A stretch of DNA of 64,000 nucleotides from Enchytraeus crypticus (lineage: Eukaryota; Annelida; Clitellata; Enchytraeida; Enchytraeidae): positions 248,001-312,000 of the forward strand of contig CAJHZI010000030.1 in NCBI GenBank assembly GCA_905160935.1, given 5' to 3'. Positions 46,795-64,000 of this stretch are shown here, one piece after another; position 1 is the stretch's first letter; every line of letters begins with the position of its first letter. The position numbers were made by a program, and so were the translations under genes. Under the pieces are notes generated by a model. The model saw only the letters and a list, made by a program, of their open reading frames with translations. It ran no database searches and was not told where the DNA came from.

Positions 46795-47055
46795 TCCCTC
46801 TTTGTGTCCGGACAATGAAGAATAGAGCAATCGTTAACTACAACTAAAAAAGAGACGACAAATCCTATACTGAGGCAGGCAACGTAAAATCCCCTCTGAA
46901 GCCAGATTTTTCAAAAGCTATAGGTTATATAAGGTATTGGAAAAGCCTAGCCTATTGCGAAATGATTAAACTGTTGATCCATGAAAGCAGACTTGAGATT
47001 ATGAATATGTACCTTGGACCTGCCAAACTTTGGCAGAACACTAGAGAGTAAGAGA
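46795..47055 (+). mobile_element. Microsatellite-tailed element with ATCCCCG-like head
   Basis: Head TTTGTGTCCGGACAATGAAG, AATAGAGCAATCG; body AAAGAGACGACAAATCC, CTCTGAAGCCAGATTTTTC, AGCTATAGGTTATATAAGG; end GAATATGTACCTTGGACCTG, GGCAGAACACTAGAGAG. The head resembles that of the GATGATG family, the end that of 39765-40152. Confidence 0.65.
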
Positions 47056-47649
47056 AATGCTAGGTAGTCCTTTTTATTATTATACTTAAATTTAAAAAAA
47101 ATTAAGTTCTTACTTTTACACGTCTTCAAAATAAATTACACTTACATTCCATTTATCTATCCTTAATGCTCTGCACTACGAGCATATAAAAACACTAAAG
47201 CAAACTAATCGATACTGGTAAACGACGACTAACGCATATGCCAAGACAGCCAACGAAATGGTATCCAGCATTTGTTGAAAAAGCGCGGTTATTAATAACG
47301 TCAAATGATTTTAATGTTCCATAATGTGCTCGCATACGAGCTACATGGTAAAAATATATCTTTTAAAAGAGTATTTAGTAAATTTACTTTGTTAGATGTT
47401 TACTTGTTAAATATTACAAAAATTACATTTAAGCCAAGAATGGTTTTGTGATCGCACTTTATAATTCTCGTGAGAAAATGAAATAAGATTAAAGAGAGAA
47501 ATTTTCCTCTTCGTGAGAAAATATCTGATAGATCTGATCTCAGAAAGATCGAAATCTTATTGCGTAATGTAAGTCATAAAACAAATACAAACACACTGTG
47601 AAAATCAGGACAGAATAAAAGCCATTGTCATTTATCAATCGCACAAACT

Positions 47650-47721
47650 AGTAATGTAGGCTGCGAGTGAGAGTAGGAATATATACCTTTGACCTGTAAT
47701 TACACGTATATTAGAGAGAGA

Positions 47722-47770
<49 letters not shown>
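47650..47770 (+). mobile_element. Microsatellite-tailed element end with (GA)n
   Basis: GAGAGTAGGAATATATACCT, TTGACCTGTAATTACACG, then a (GA)n tract at 47713-47768 with a few GATA units. Same end as 40055-40152. Confidence 0.7.
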
Positions 47771-49370
47771 AGGAATAAGGAAAATGAAATAAGAATGTAA
47801 ATGAAGATATAGGCATACAAATATAATTGCCGAAAACGTGAGAAACAGAGTCGCCGTGTTGGTCTATAGACTCATCATCATCATCTTCTTCCCTTTGGTC
47901 CAAATGTCACAATCGCAACACATCAAATGACATCAAAATTAAAGAGAAGTTAACTTAGCTGCTTGAAGACATCCCTGCCCTAGCTTTGGACATTATAGCC
48001 TAATCATGAAGATCAGATGCCAATGATTTCAGTGCTTGTACAAATTATAATCACTAGTCGTTCACAGCATTACATTCAGAGCCAAAAGTCAAAGCAAAGT
48101 TTAATGTCAGTGTCCTGCTCGATAGCAGGTCAGTGATGGAGAGATCACTGAATATGAACCTCGTACCTACTGATCCGCTGTCGAACAACTTGTCCACATG
48201 CCGCCCACTCAGATCATTCAGCAGTCATTCCTGGCATAGTGACACAGTGACACAGGCACTTTACTGATCTAACCTTGGTCGCTAGGTTACTGCACTTTCC
48301 TTGTTGTGAAACTATGCAATAATGCAAAGAGTGGTTTTTTCTAAATATGGCTTAAATATATTTACCCATACACTAATTGATGTCTCATATTCGATAGATA
48401 TTCTTATCGATACGCATCTAACCCGACGGCATAACTGATACCGACCACGCTATATCAACATCTCTGCAATTCTGCAAAGTGACAGCTAACTATTCTTACT
48501 TAGAGTCTCCTGTCTTCCTCACTAAGGAGCACTTCGTCGATCAGCATCCAGATTCCATTACTACTATTATCCCTGTAGACCTTTATATAGCATTTCGCTT
48601 GGCAGAAACATGAACTCTTCAGGTGCTTCTCATTTCCTTCCTTAACAGACACTTGTCATCCTGTGCGACTTTCGATATAGGCTGGTCTATTATGTAGATC
48701 CATAAACAGCGCAGGCAATTGGTTGTAATATTAAACTATTATGATTAATTTAAACTAAAGATATAGACTTCTATGTCTTAAAAAATACTTCGTAATTGAA
48801 TATCCATCACCGGAATCCTGTTAAACAGCTTTTCTCGTTACTACTAGAAATTACGTTTACAACTTGCTGTATAGGAAGCAGTAGGAAAAGGTAAAGATTC
48901 CATGTCAAGTTTGGAGAATAAAAAGAAATTTTTCTGAAATTTGTACGAGTAGCGACTAACACAGATAATAAACACAACTACGTATGTAAAGAAACCCTCA
49001 TAAGAATCTATACTTAAAACATTGAATATAACATCACGATCTCTTTATATTCAGCCAACGAAATTAGCTTATAATATAAATAAATGCAGCCGATTAGATT
49101 TAATTTTGACAAACTATATTAAAGCTAAATTGGATCCCCATAGGTCCTAAATGTAATTTATAAGCTTCGATTAGAAAGACATATGGTGAGGCATTTCGAA
49201 TTTTAATTATTATTTTCAAACGGAATTTTTAAAATTAATATATATCTGACACATTAATATAAATCATAAATTTAGTATAGCAATCCTTGCAAAGCATCCT
49301 CAAAGAAGAAACTAGTGAGATCTCGTATCAGTCAAGCGTGTTACTGAATCGGCCATCAGGAATACCGAAT

Positions 49371-49376
<6 letters not shown>

Positions 49377-49440
<64 letters not shown>
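49377..49440. repeat. (TA)n microsatellite
   Basis: About 32 uninterrupted TA units. Confidence 0.95.
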
Positions 49441-49442
<2 letters not shown>

Positions 49443-49949
49443 CACTCGGAGTTACGATAGTGCAACAAAATATGCCCCTACTACCTATTGCAATTCATGC
49501 AATAATCATGTTTTACTACTACAAGTTGTCTGAAATGTACAGATGTATAAAAGGAATGTTACAGAATCCATTTATTAGGTATGCCAAAACATGAATCAGA
49601 TACTATAAGAAACAGCTTTTTCTAACAGGCTACTAAAGAGTCAATTATTGAGGAAAAATAATGAGATTCAGAAACTCTTTGCCAAGATCCTAATTCAAAC
49701 ATCGAATGAGTCAGTAACACAAGCAGTTCTACATTGCAGACGGCGTAAGTCAAAACTGCAAGTAAGTTTGTAAATGCAGCACTTCATGAATGACGTATTA
49801 GTGTATGCGTAACGCTAGAAATTTAAAGTTGCTTTAAAAGGAACATATCAATTGGAATCAAAAACTACACCAAAATACTACAAATATATGAGTTCTTCGT
49901 ACTGGAACTCGATAAATGCATATCAATATATTTCAATGCAATATCTTTC

Positions 49950-50130
49950 TCTCTCTATAGTGCTCTGCCAAGTGACGAGTCCAAAGCACATATTCTTACT
50001 AAGTGTCTGCTTTCACGCTCAATACAGAGCACTCCATAGATCAACAAATTACTCTCTTCACAAAGGCTACGCCTTACCAATACCTCATGTAGCCTATAGC
50101 TGGAGAAAAATAGAGCTTGTGGGTGGTTAA
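49950..50130 (-). mobile_element. Microsatellite-tailed element end
   Basis: Read on the minus strand: CTATAGGCTACATGAGGTAT, AGAGTAATTTGTTGATC, AGTAAGAATATGTGCTTTGG, GGCAGAGCACTATAGAG then GA. Same family as 39765-40152. Confidence 0.65.
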
Positions 50131-50456
50131 TGCTTTCCTCAGTTTTTGCTTTTGTTTTTCAATGCAATATATCATTTAACAGAACGTTGTACTATGAACA
50201 TGTATACTGAGTTCATTAGCTGTAATAATCCGAACTAAAATGTTCGAAGTTGGTTTCAAATTTGAGCTTAAACAGTTGACGATGATGCTTTTGCTCTCTA
50301 AGGCGAAGCTAAATCTGAATTTTGCAGTACATACATGTATATATCATAGCAATGACGACATATCATAAAATGATCGTATAAATCGAAGACCACTCTTCAA
50401 TATTACTTTTAAATGTAAATATAAGGTAACACAGAGTGAAACGAATATATACAGTA

Positions 50457-50464
50457 TATACATG

Positions 50465-50520
<56 letters not shown>
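50457..50520. repeat. (TA)n microsatellite
   Basis: TA array, begun by TACATGTATATATAAATA. Uninterrupted for its last 45 or so bases. Confidence 0.9.
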
Positions 50521-50524
<4 letters not shown>

Positions 50525-51458
50525 CTAATAATATTGTATACTTATTGTTTGCAACTTTAAAACATCAATTCTATCTAGAATATATTTTACAAACTTACGC
50601 AGTCCATACCATATCTAAATTATTAAAAAGTCAATCTTTAGCTTTGCCACTGAATAGAATCCCCTTTGCTATTCTCAGTAGCTGTGTTAGCGGTATTAAT
50701 TGAAGTTAATTAGGTTTTTAAAGTCTAGGCCTACGCTCAAGTAGCAAGAAGAAAGCTGTCGTTATTAGCTGGCATAGATAAAAATAAATTGTAATAAATA
50801 TTTAAAAGCAACTAAACAGATTGAAAGATCTAAACATTTCCTAAAAGCGAACACACGTGACATATCAAATGACACACTACATTTAAACTTCGAACGAATT
50901 CTGCCTATAAATGACTTACACAAGTAGACTTGAGTTACACTTATGCATGCATGTACACACTGATTAGAAGATGAGCTTATACGGTACTTGTAATATCCCT
51001 TTAAAGAATAAATCACACACTGCAGATGGTTAGGCTGCATCGTTAAGCATCCGGCAGCCTATTAGATTCAGTAGTACGTCAAGCTCAGCCGGGGACAGTA
51101 CACCATCGAGATTTTGTATCTGAACTACAGAATTTATAAAATTAACCCTAATAGACAAATTAAAGCAATATTCATGTAGTGTACTTATGTTAGCCTGCCT
51201 TTCGGCATATATTGTGGGTAGGCTGGAACAATTGAGCCAGTCACTGAATTTCACATAACTGATAATGTTGTAGTCAAATATCTAATGAATACAATATAAA
51301 CTGTTACTTTAATAGATTTTTAAATTAATTAACGATTCGGCAAAGATGACTGAGCGCTCCAGGAAGTTGAGACCGGCTACTACACAGTCGACAGTCACAG
51401 TTAATTATATTATTACTTGTCTAAGCTCTAACCAAACTGCTGATTCTAACCAGATGTA

Positions 51459-52085
51459 GGCCTCAGCAGCTACATGTGTTTGCAACAAAAGAGGATTGTA
51501 ATCAGTAACGTTTATCTTTATCCGTTCATTCTTCAGATATACTATCAAATCAGATTTATTTCACTCCAACCGCATTACCATACACAGGTACATACACAGG
51601 TACATTCACAGATACATACACAGATACATACACAGATACATACACACAACTACTGTATAGTATCTGTCAGTCACGTTTAAGATAACATGAAATTTCTACT
51701 CAAAGATCGCAATACCCTCCAAATGAACACTGCATTATCAAAATATTGATAAAACATAAGCCTATAACATAAGCATAACAAATATGCCTCAGCAGCTACA
51801 TGTGTTTGCAACAAAAGAGGATTGTAATCAGTAACGTTTATCTTTATCCGTTCATTCTTCAGATATACTATCAAATCAGATTTATTTCACTCCAACCGCA
51901 TTACCATACACAGGTACATACACAGGTACATTCACAGATACATACACAGATACATACACAGATACATACACACAACTACTGTATAGTATCTGTCAGTCAC
52001 GTTTAAGATAACATGAAATTTCTACTCAAAGATCGCAATACCCTCCAAATGAACACTGCATTATCAAAATATTGATAAAACATAA
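51459..52085. repeat. 326-bp tandem duplication
   Basis: 51459-51759 and 51785-52085 appear identical base for base, 326 bases apart. Copy 1 has a 25-base tail (CCTATAACATAAGCATAACA) not seen after copy 2. Each copy holds a short minisatellite of CACAGGTACATA/CACAGATACATA units. Identity suggests a recent event or an assembly artefact. Confidence 0.9.
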
Positions 52086-52432
52086 AGCATATATTTTTAT
52101 ATACTCAGACTGTGGCAATGAATCTGAAAATTAAATTTTTATATATTTCCCTTCTCATATTACAACAACAGCAGTAAAAGTTAATAATTTGCGTGATATC
52201 GCAGTCCATGATATCATAGAACCTTATGGCGTTCTACTACATGGGGAACAAAATTAAAATATCCATAAAATACATGAATCTAAATTCTAAAACAACGCTG
52301 AACCTAACCGGACGAAATACGAATCAGAAACTCGAGAAAATGAATTCATTGAAGAAATGAAAACGTACAAATTAATTACAACTCAGTGGCACATAATAAA
52401 ATAACAGAAAAGATATATAAAAATACTTCAAG

Positions 52433-52578
52433 TACAGGGTGGTCCAGAATAAATGAAACTTGTTTGAAGGCTAATAACTTTGACAATTTTTATCCAAACG
52501 TTTTACAAGACGTTTAGATAAAAATTGTCAAAGTTATTAGCCTTCAAAGTAGTTTCATTTATTCTAGACCACCCTGTA
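52433..52578. mobile_element. Foldback MITE of Tc1/mariner type
   Basis: Two long arms form a near-perfect inverted repeat: TACAGGGTGGTCCAGAATAA at the left matches TTATTCTAGACCACCCTGTA at the right, continuing through AACTTTGACAATTTTTATCC. A short spacer around 52497-52513 is itself partly palindromic (AAACGTTTTACAAGACGTTT). CAGGGTG ends next to TA fit a mariner-like element. It is non-coding, about 146 bp, and would form a strong hairpin in RNA. Confidence 0.85.
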
Positions 52579-54418
52579 TATATGGTATATGCCTAAAAGT
52601 ACCTAATAGTACCTAAATGTGCCCAAAAGTGTCTGTCAGCATCTGCTCGTCAGAAGCATGTGCCAACCACGAAGCCTCTTAATACGAAATACTAATATTA
52701 CGAAAAAATCGAAACAGCTGAAACCGTTAATTTTCCATCTTACGAGGCAGTTTCAATCCTCAAGCGTTTCTGTCGATTTCAGTCAGAACTTAGAAGTAAT
52801 AAACAATAAAAATAGAGATTATATTAGAAGAAAATCCCTCACCTGAATGTTGTAGGACTACAATCGTACGTATTGTTTAGTTCCGAGATAGTTTCGCGTA
52901 TCGTTTCGGTATAGCGGTTGCTTGAAAAAGGGATAATTGTTATTTGTTAGCCTACCATCAAGTAGACCCTATATTAACTGTTAATCACAGATATTCAGTC
53001 ATACACGTATAGCAAGCTGTATGTTCTGAAATGACACATTTGAGAAAACAGTAAGCCTAACGTATTAAAGCGTTTTGCTTCTATGACAGCTACTTAATGA
53101 TTAAATCAATACACGATTTTGCGAGTGATATATTTGCTTATTTTTCTTAATTATACTTACATTTCAGTACTGACTGAGTCAACAAAACAGAACAGGTCGA
53201 AATGTCAGGCTGCAAATCCGTAGCTATTAGTTCCAAACCAATGAATTATCCCGTATCTGATAGCATTTAGATGTATTAATTAAGCTGACGATAAACCCAT
53301 CTGTAGCCTAATACTGACATTTAATACTTTACTAAATGTTAGCATTTAGATATATTAATTAAGCTGACGCTAAATCCATCTTTAATACTGACATTTAATA
53401 CTTTACTAAATTTTAATTCTAGAAGTTAAACATAATAACTTAAATTTAAATAGCTAGCCAATTAAAGAAATAACTAATATCATACTACTCTCAAATAGAC
53501 CAAAGTTATTGCAGTTATATTCTAGGCTATGTGTCTCAACTCTCCATTCAAAACTATAATTTAACGACGCACCGCCTCACACACGAGTCTCCTACAACAT
53601 ATGAAGCTTCATCACTCTGTTACCGCTCATATAAGTGCCGAGAGGCCCAACACTATCGCACGGCTGGGCTGAGAACACGTTTAGGTTACAGCACTAGGGC
53701 GTAGGCCAGAGAGACCAGATTGACATTAGGCTGTTTATCCTTACCGTGTTCAGCCATAAATTCCGTTTTCGTATCGTAATCGAGAAAGATTTGAACAGGA
53801 CTTTTCAAAATTTGTTTCGTAAGAGCTGACTAAGATCGAAGCTAAAGACAGCATGAGGTAAACATATTAGAATTATGGTTTAGTTTGATTGACGACACGT
53901 GATCGCATCCTCAAGTATGGCTGAAAATTCTACTTCCGGTCATTATGTTATCCACGGTATATGACGGAATTTTCAGAGCACCGTTATCAAACTACTGGAG
54001 AAGTTATCGGAAGTTTTGCAGCACGTGCTGAGTGAGAAGAGCTTAACATGGGGACCTGGAGTAGGATCTAGACTAAGAATGTCCTAGTCAGCAATCTCGG
54101 GGGTGCGGCTTTAACCACCGGGTCAACTAATAAAAATAGGTTTTATATGAAATGCTCAAAAAGCAACATTAAAAAACTTCCTTCCATGATTACTGCTGCT
54201 TAACTAAAACATTGATGGAAAATGTAGAATTTGTAGCTGCGTTTAATATTATGTTGTATTAGCTCAGTTAATTGTTGTATTAGCTCAATTAATTGTAAGA
54301 CGTATTTAACACGAATTAGCGTTGGTCATGAAAAATATCTGAAAATTGGATCGACAAAGTTTCAGTGGCGTTAATAAAGAAAAGAAAATATAGAGAGATC
54401 TATAGAGAAAAGAGCGAA

Positions 54419-54458
54419 TGAGATAGAGACAGATAGATAGATAGAGAGATAGATAGAT

Positions 54459-54491
<33 letters not shown>
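54419..54491. repeat. (GA)n/(GATA)n microsatellite
   Basis: GATAGATAGATA units merge into a GA run of about 24 bases. Confidence 0.9.
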
Positions 54492-54495
<4 letters not shown>

Positions 54496-55596
54496 GGTGA
54501 GATGGAAAATTGATCAAGCGACAATTTTTGCAATCGCGATTTTCATGACAGTGGGATTAAGAGGAAACCATCCGAAGACTGAACAATAGAAAAGCCTATT
54601 AAAGATCCAGAGCTAAAATGTAACTAAACCTATCTGACAATATCTGTCCAATGATCTGAGTTATTTTTCATGCAGCAGTTTCTATTTTTAAGGAGTCTTT
54701 AGGAACTGGAAAGTTGAAATTTATTGCTATTTTACATTAATATCAATAGCAAAACATTAATATCAAACAAAACAAAACACGAATCGTGATAACGACACAT
54801 TTATAAACCTAAATACGCACCAGCATGCGTAGTTTTAGATTTTTAGTGACTACATTAAGCATACTGCGGAGGCGTTAACATTATTAGAAATTGGTCAATT
54901 AGAATAATCAGTAGACCAGAAAAATGTGAAAGAATTCAGAAATAAATACAGACAGCTCTACTTATGCATCCATTTTACTAATTTAATTTGTTAGGCCAAT
55001 CAATTGAGTAGAGATCGATTATTTGGTATAGATCCTATAGTAGAGATTCACAGAAAAGTCATTTAATAAACTTCATTTTCTTTAAGATCAAATTTTATTT
55101 GATTAATGGCTCAGTTATGAGACTGAAACCTTAGGCCGTACGAATGTCTTCAATTGAAAATCAGAGTGGAGCATAAAGTTCTGTTTTGAACACATGAAGT
55201 GCCGATACTAGACTAGACTCAAGACCCTGACATAGTCCTCCGATGAGGAACCATACGCCAAATTTTCATAGTATTGTAAAAGATAATAGATATCAATATC
55301 ATCTAGTATCGGATCGATGATTTGATGCCATTTGACTCAAATAGCCAATGACTTTTGTTGTCTAAAGGAAATCGTAACTGATACGTGGACGTCGTAATGT
55401 CGGATGTTCACACGGGTTCTATGAATAGCCTGAGGGAAATATCCCTACCCACCTATCATGTTCTCACTAGCATCAAAGAGTGTGCCAAGCCAACAACTAG
55501 GCCACGAGTGGCTCCTGCTAGCTTCAAGCTAATTGATTGCTCGTCAATTCGTTAATTAACCAGAAAACTAATCAATCAATTAGAAAATAATAAAAA

Positions 55597-55672
55597 AAGC
55601 TGGTAAAGCTAATGTTAACGTCGGTATCCTTATTCGAAAGCGATAAAAACAATATATATATATATATATACA

Positions 55673-55737
<65 letters not shown>
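55597..55737. repeat. Truncated tRNA-SINE end joined to a (TA)n array
   Basis: A minus-strand SINE tail (GCTGGTAAAGCTAATGTTAA ... TTCGAAAGCGATA) at 55597-55645 passes straight into TA repeats with CATGTGTGTG at 55671-55680, ending at 55737. The repeat seems to have grown inside or replaced the SINE core. Confidence 0.8.
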
Positions 55738-55741
<4 letters not shown>

Positions 55742-56472
55742 CAAATAATTGATTCACTAATAAGCACATCTATACTCAATCAAATAGATCGATAATGTAA
55801 AATAAGGAGAGTTCAACCTCAAACTCATTCATTCAATTTGTTCGTCCATTAAAATCAAATCAATCAATTATAATTATTTAGGCAATTAGTCAATCAATTT
55901 ATCAAGCCGATATTGAATCCATTACTATCGTTCTATAGTCAATTACTAAAGTATTTCAATTAATCGTCTGCCACCGATTTGTTAACTTACAAAGTCAGTG
56001 GGCCACTTAATACATTATCGCTCCACAACTACTTCCAATCCACTCTATTTATAAAACCTTATCACACGTTACAAGTAGACACGTCAGCATGTTATCACTG
56101 ACCTCGAGTACAAACTGCACGAACAATCCACTACTTACATTACTGAGGCTTTAACCCGTGAACGCTGATTCTGCTTGTATATAGGGCGCTGCCGTTCATA
56201 AAATTAGTTAAAGTCTTCGATGTCAATTAGAAATAATTAATTAATTAGAACTAGAAGTATAGAACTGTTGCATTTTTGCTACAGCCTACTCAGCATACAG
56301 AATAAGGCTAACGATTAAGACCGCACATATATTCGAACACCGATCGCTACTTACAGTTTATATTAGCCATCAATTCTTCACCATCAACAGCAACTTACAG
56401 AGAAGTTATAGTGCCATTAATTCTATATCGCCCCGAATAATCAGACAAAATAATTTTGACAAGTAGGCCTAA

Positions 56473-56588
56473 TTGGTAAAGCTAAGATTAACGTCAGTTT
56501 CCTCACTCGAAAGCGATGTCAGTGACGGGCGAGCCCAGGATATGAGCCCAGCACCTACTGATCCGCGGTCGAGTATCTTACCGACTTA
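56473..56588 (-). mobile_element. tRNA-derived SINE, lacking its first bases
   Basis: On the minus strand: GTCGGTAAGATACTCGACCG, CGGATCAGTAGGTGCTGGGC, then GTCACTGACATCGCTTTCGA and GTGAGGAAACTGACGTTAAT. The TGGAGCCAGTGGCGA start is missing. Confidence 0.75.
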
Positions 56589-56909
56589 CCAGATAATTTT
56601 TCAGCTAATCTTTTGCCTATAGGCTATAGTGACTACGCACGGTCCTCACGCCTGATAAACTCTTACTAATCCGGGGCTCTATTGTAGCGCTCATTAATCC
56701 ACCCACATAATATAATAACACTATAACTTAGCTCAGCATCAGTTAAGTCAGCGGCAAGTTGGAGCCGGAGGTTAAATTTGACTTTCGAAAAACTGCGTAG
56801 GTTGAATAATCAGTGATGGTTCAGTATCACTTAAAATATTCGAGTGGTTGGTTTTACATCTTATCATTGTATATTATATATTTCTTTAAAGAAGCAATTT
56901 TTAGTAAAA

Positions 56910-57420
56910 TAAAGCATGCAGTCTAACAAAAGGAAATGGGAAAGTACAAAGATAAAAATTGTGAAAACATTGGTGTGGTCGACACTTCGGTATGAACGTG
57001 AAACGCGGATATCAGAAGGATATATGAGGAGACAACGCGGATATCAGGAGGAGAGGCATTGGAAGTGTGGTTATCGAGAAGGATGGAAATGATTAGTTAG
57101 ATTCACAAAAATACAAATGAAGAAGTTCTTGAGAGAGTTGGTACAGATATACAGTAAATACACGAGAAAACAAATAGAAAGAAAAGCTAGGTAGGACATA
57201 TAACAAGGGTTGAATTGCTGAAGGACGTAAGAGAAGGACGAATTCAATGAAAAAGAGTTAGGCCTATAGAAGAAGACCAAGACATGGGATGTTGGATGAT
57301 AATAAACAAAATCAAGTAAATGGATGAAAAGGAAGGCCGAAGATAGATTGGTTGAAAGAGCTATATGCCATGGACTTGAAAAGTAGCAGTGCACTAGAAG
57401 AAGAAATCTTGTAGTATTTG
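56910..57420 (+). pseudogene. Decayed 3' end of a non-LTR retrotransposon (LINE) ORF2
   Basis: Plus-strand pieces in shifting frames resemble the C-terminal end of LINE reverse-transcriptase proteins: KIVKTLVWSTLRYE, a Trp/Cys-rich MRRQRGYQEERHWKCGYRE stretch, QMKKFLRELV, GHITRVELLKDVREGRI, and GRPKIDWLKELYAM (57345-57380). Stops and frameshifts show it is dead. Which LINE clade it belongs to I cannot tell. Confidence 0.6.
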
Positions 57421-58291
57421 AGATTAAACAATTTGTGCTAATTATAGTCTGATCCAATGTACACTTACAGCTGGACAACCACCGACCTCTGTAGGAAAGT
57501 AGTACAACCGTTGAGTTTTGTAGGGTGGGGAGAGGGTGCAGGAAGATCTAACAGTAGCGATCTAACTACTCCCTCCCCACTTATAAAATTAATGTAGCCC
57601 CGTAGCTGAAAATACGGGGACATAAATAGGTTTGATGACGTTCGCAAATAAACGAATTAATTTAATTATGTTTAATTTTGAACACAAAGCTCTTCACAAG
57701 AATTCACTAATAGTGAGGAAAATATACGCTAAATTTATATATCGCATCAGATCTGGCATGACACACAAAATTAACGAAAAGCTGCAGCCACATCTCCAAT
57801 TACTGTCCCCTTAAACCAGTTTCAGCATAGGTCACCTCGCATTTTCCAGTTAATCAATATTCTTATATTAAACGGAGTTGAAGCATAAAAATATTACATC
57901 TGCATTTGTAATGTAAGTATAATCCACAGCTGAATAATTCTCTTAAACTAAAGAAGATATAACAGTGATCAAAGAAGAGATTGTGTCTAAATTAACGTGC
58001 TGACTGGTAGGATCAAGAGACTTACATCATTCTTTGTAAGTATTTAGGAAGCAACACATGACAGAAAAATCTTTGCTTTAATCACAAAAAGTATTAAAAC
58101 ATTGCACTATTTCAGATTACAGTATGAGCTATGCAGTACATATGCAGCAGAGTATATATGCACTCCATAAGTTCTGCATATGTAACATGCATTAGATGGT
58201 GGTTTATGGCAGTTTTTCTTAAACTAAACAGTAACACTGCAACAATTACTATTTAAAAATATGTGAGGATATATCAGCATAATTTAATAGT

Positions 58292-63937
<5,646 letters not shown>

Positions 63938-64000
63938 CTAAAAAATTGTACACATAAGCAAGTAAACATAATAGCGATTTCCCTGAGATACATGATACAC

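Noticed and set aside
51474..51680. Pair of identical 68-residue frames with HTQVHTQ repeats (also at 51800-52006)
   Set aside because: The frames arise from a short minisatellite within a tandem duplication; no gene-like context.
57071..57478. 135-codon hydrophobic frame on the minus strand
   Set aside because: It is antisense to LINE reverse-transcriptase remnants on the plus strand; its hydrophobic look comes from the complement of Lys/Glu/Arg codons.

Overview
The window is genomic DNA from an invertebrate animal. It is AT-rich, has spliced genes with GT-AG introns, and is packed with short interspersed repeats. A Notch-ligand (Delta) gene proves a metazoan; a lophotrochozoan such as a mollusc, annelid or relative fits the style of the repeats, but I cannot prove the phylum. 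I rebuilt four protein-coding genes by joining exons whose splice sites and reading phases agree.

Layout. (1) 1-2.8 kb: nested SINEs, including a 5S rRNA-derived SINE, then a CpG-bearing segment and leader. (2) 2823-5741 (+): a single-exon 972-residue C2H2 zinc-finger protein of unknown family. (3) 5.7-13.2 kb: AT-rich DNA with small repeats; one SINE-like element sits inside a 16-bp tandem array. (4) 13248-21932 (+): a five-exon gene for a predicted 2040-residue secreted protein. It has a signal peptide, an unknown N-terminal region, a long tandem array of the heptad NATSSQA that makes about 60 N-glycosylation sequons, coiled coils, and a C-terminal fibrinogen-related domain (FReD). (5) 21.9-26.6 kb: repeats, including a complete 5S-derived SINE and a 32-bp satellite. 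(6) 26573-37652 (-): a ten-exon Delta ligand gene (1063 residues: signal peptide, MNNL, DSL, eight EGF repeats, one membrane span, a long cytoplasmic tail ending ATDV). (7) 37.7-58.3 kb: about 20 kb with no supported gene, holding SINEs, long TA arrays, a mariner-like foldback MITE, a 326-bp tandem duplication and a decayed LINE fragment. (8) 58292-63937 (-): the last eight exons of KRI1, a nucleolar ribosome-biogenesis factor; its start lies outside the window.

The genes do not form a functional cluster: a probable transcription factor, a secreted glycoprotein, a Notch ligand and a ribosome-assembly factor. The least described items are the FReD protein with its N-glycan heptad array, the inverted SINE pair around the Delta DSL exon, the decoy acceptor copies before a KRI1 exon, and the SINE families with readable target-site duplications. 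All exon joins are my own hand reading of splice sites, phase and domain continuity; no alignment or transcript data were used.
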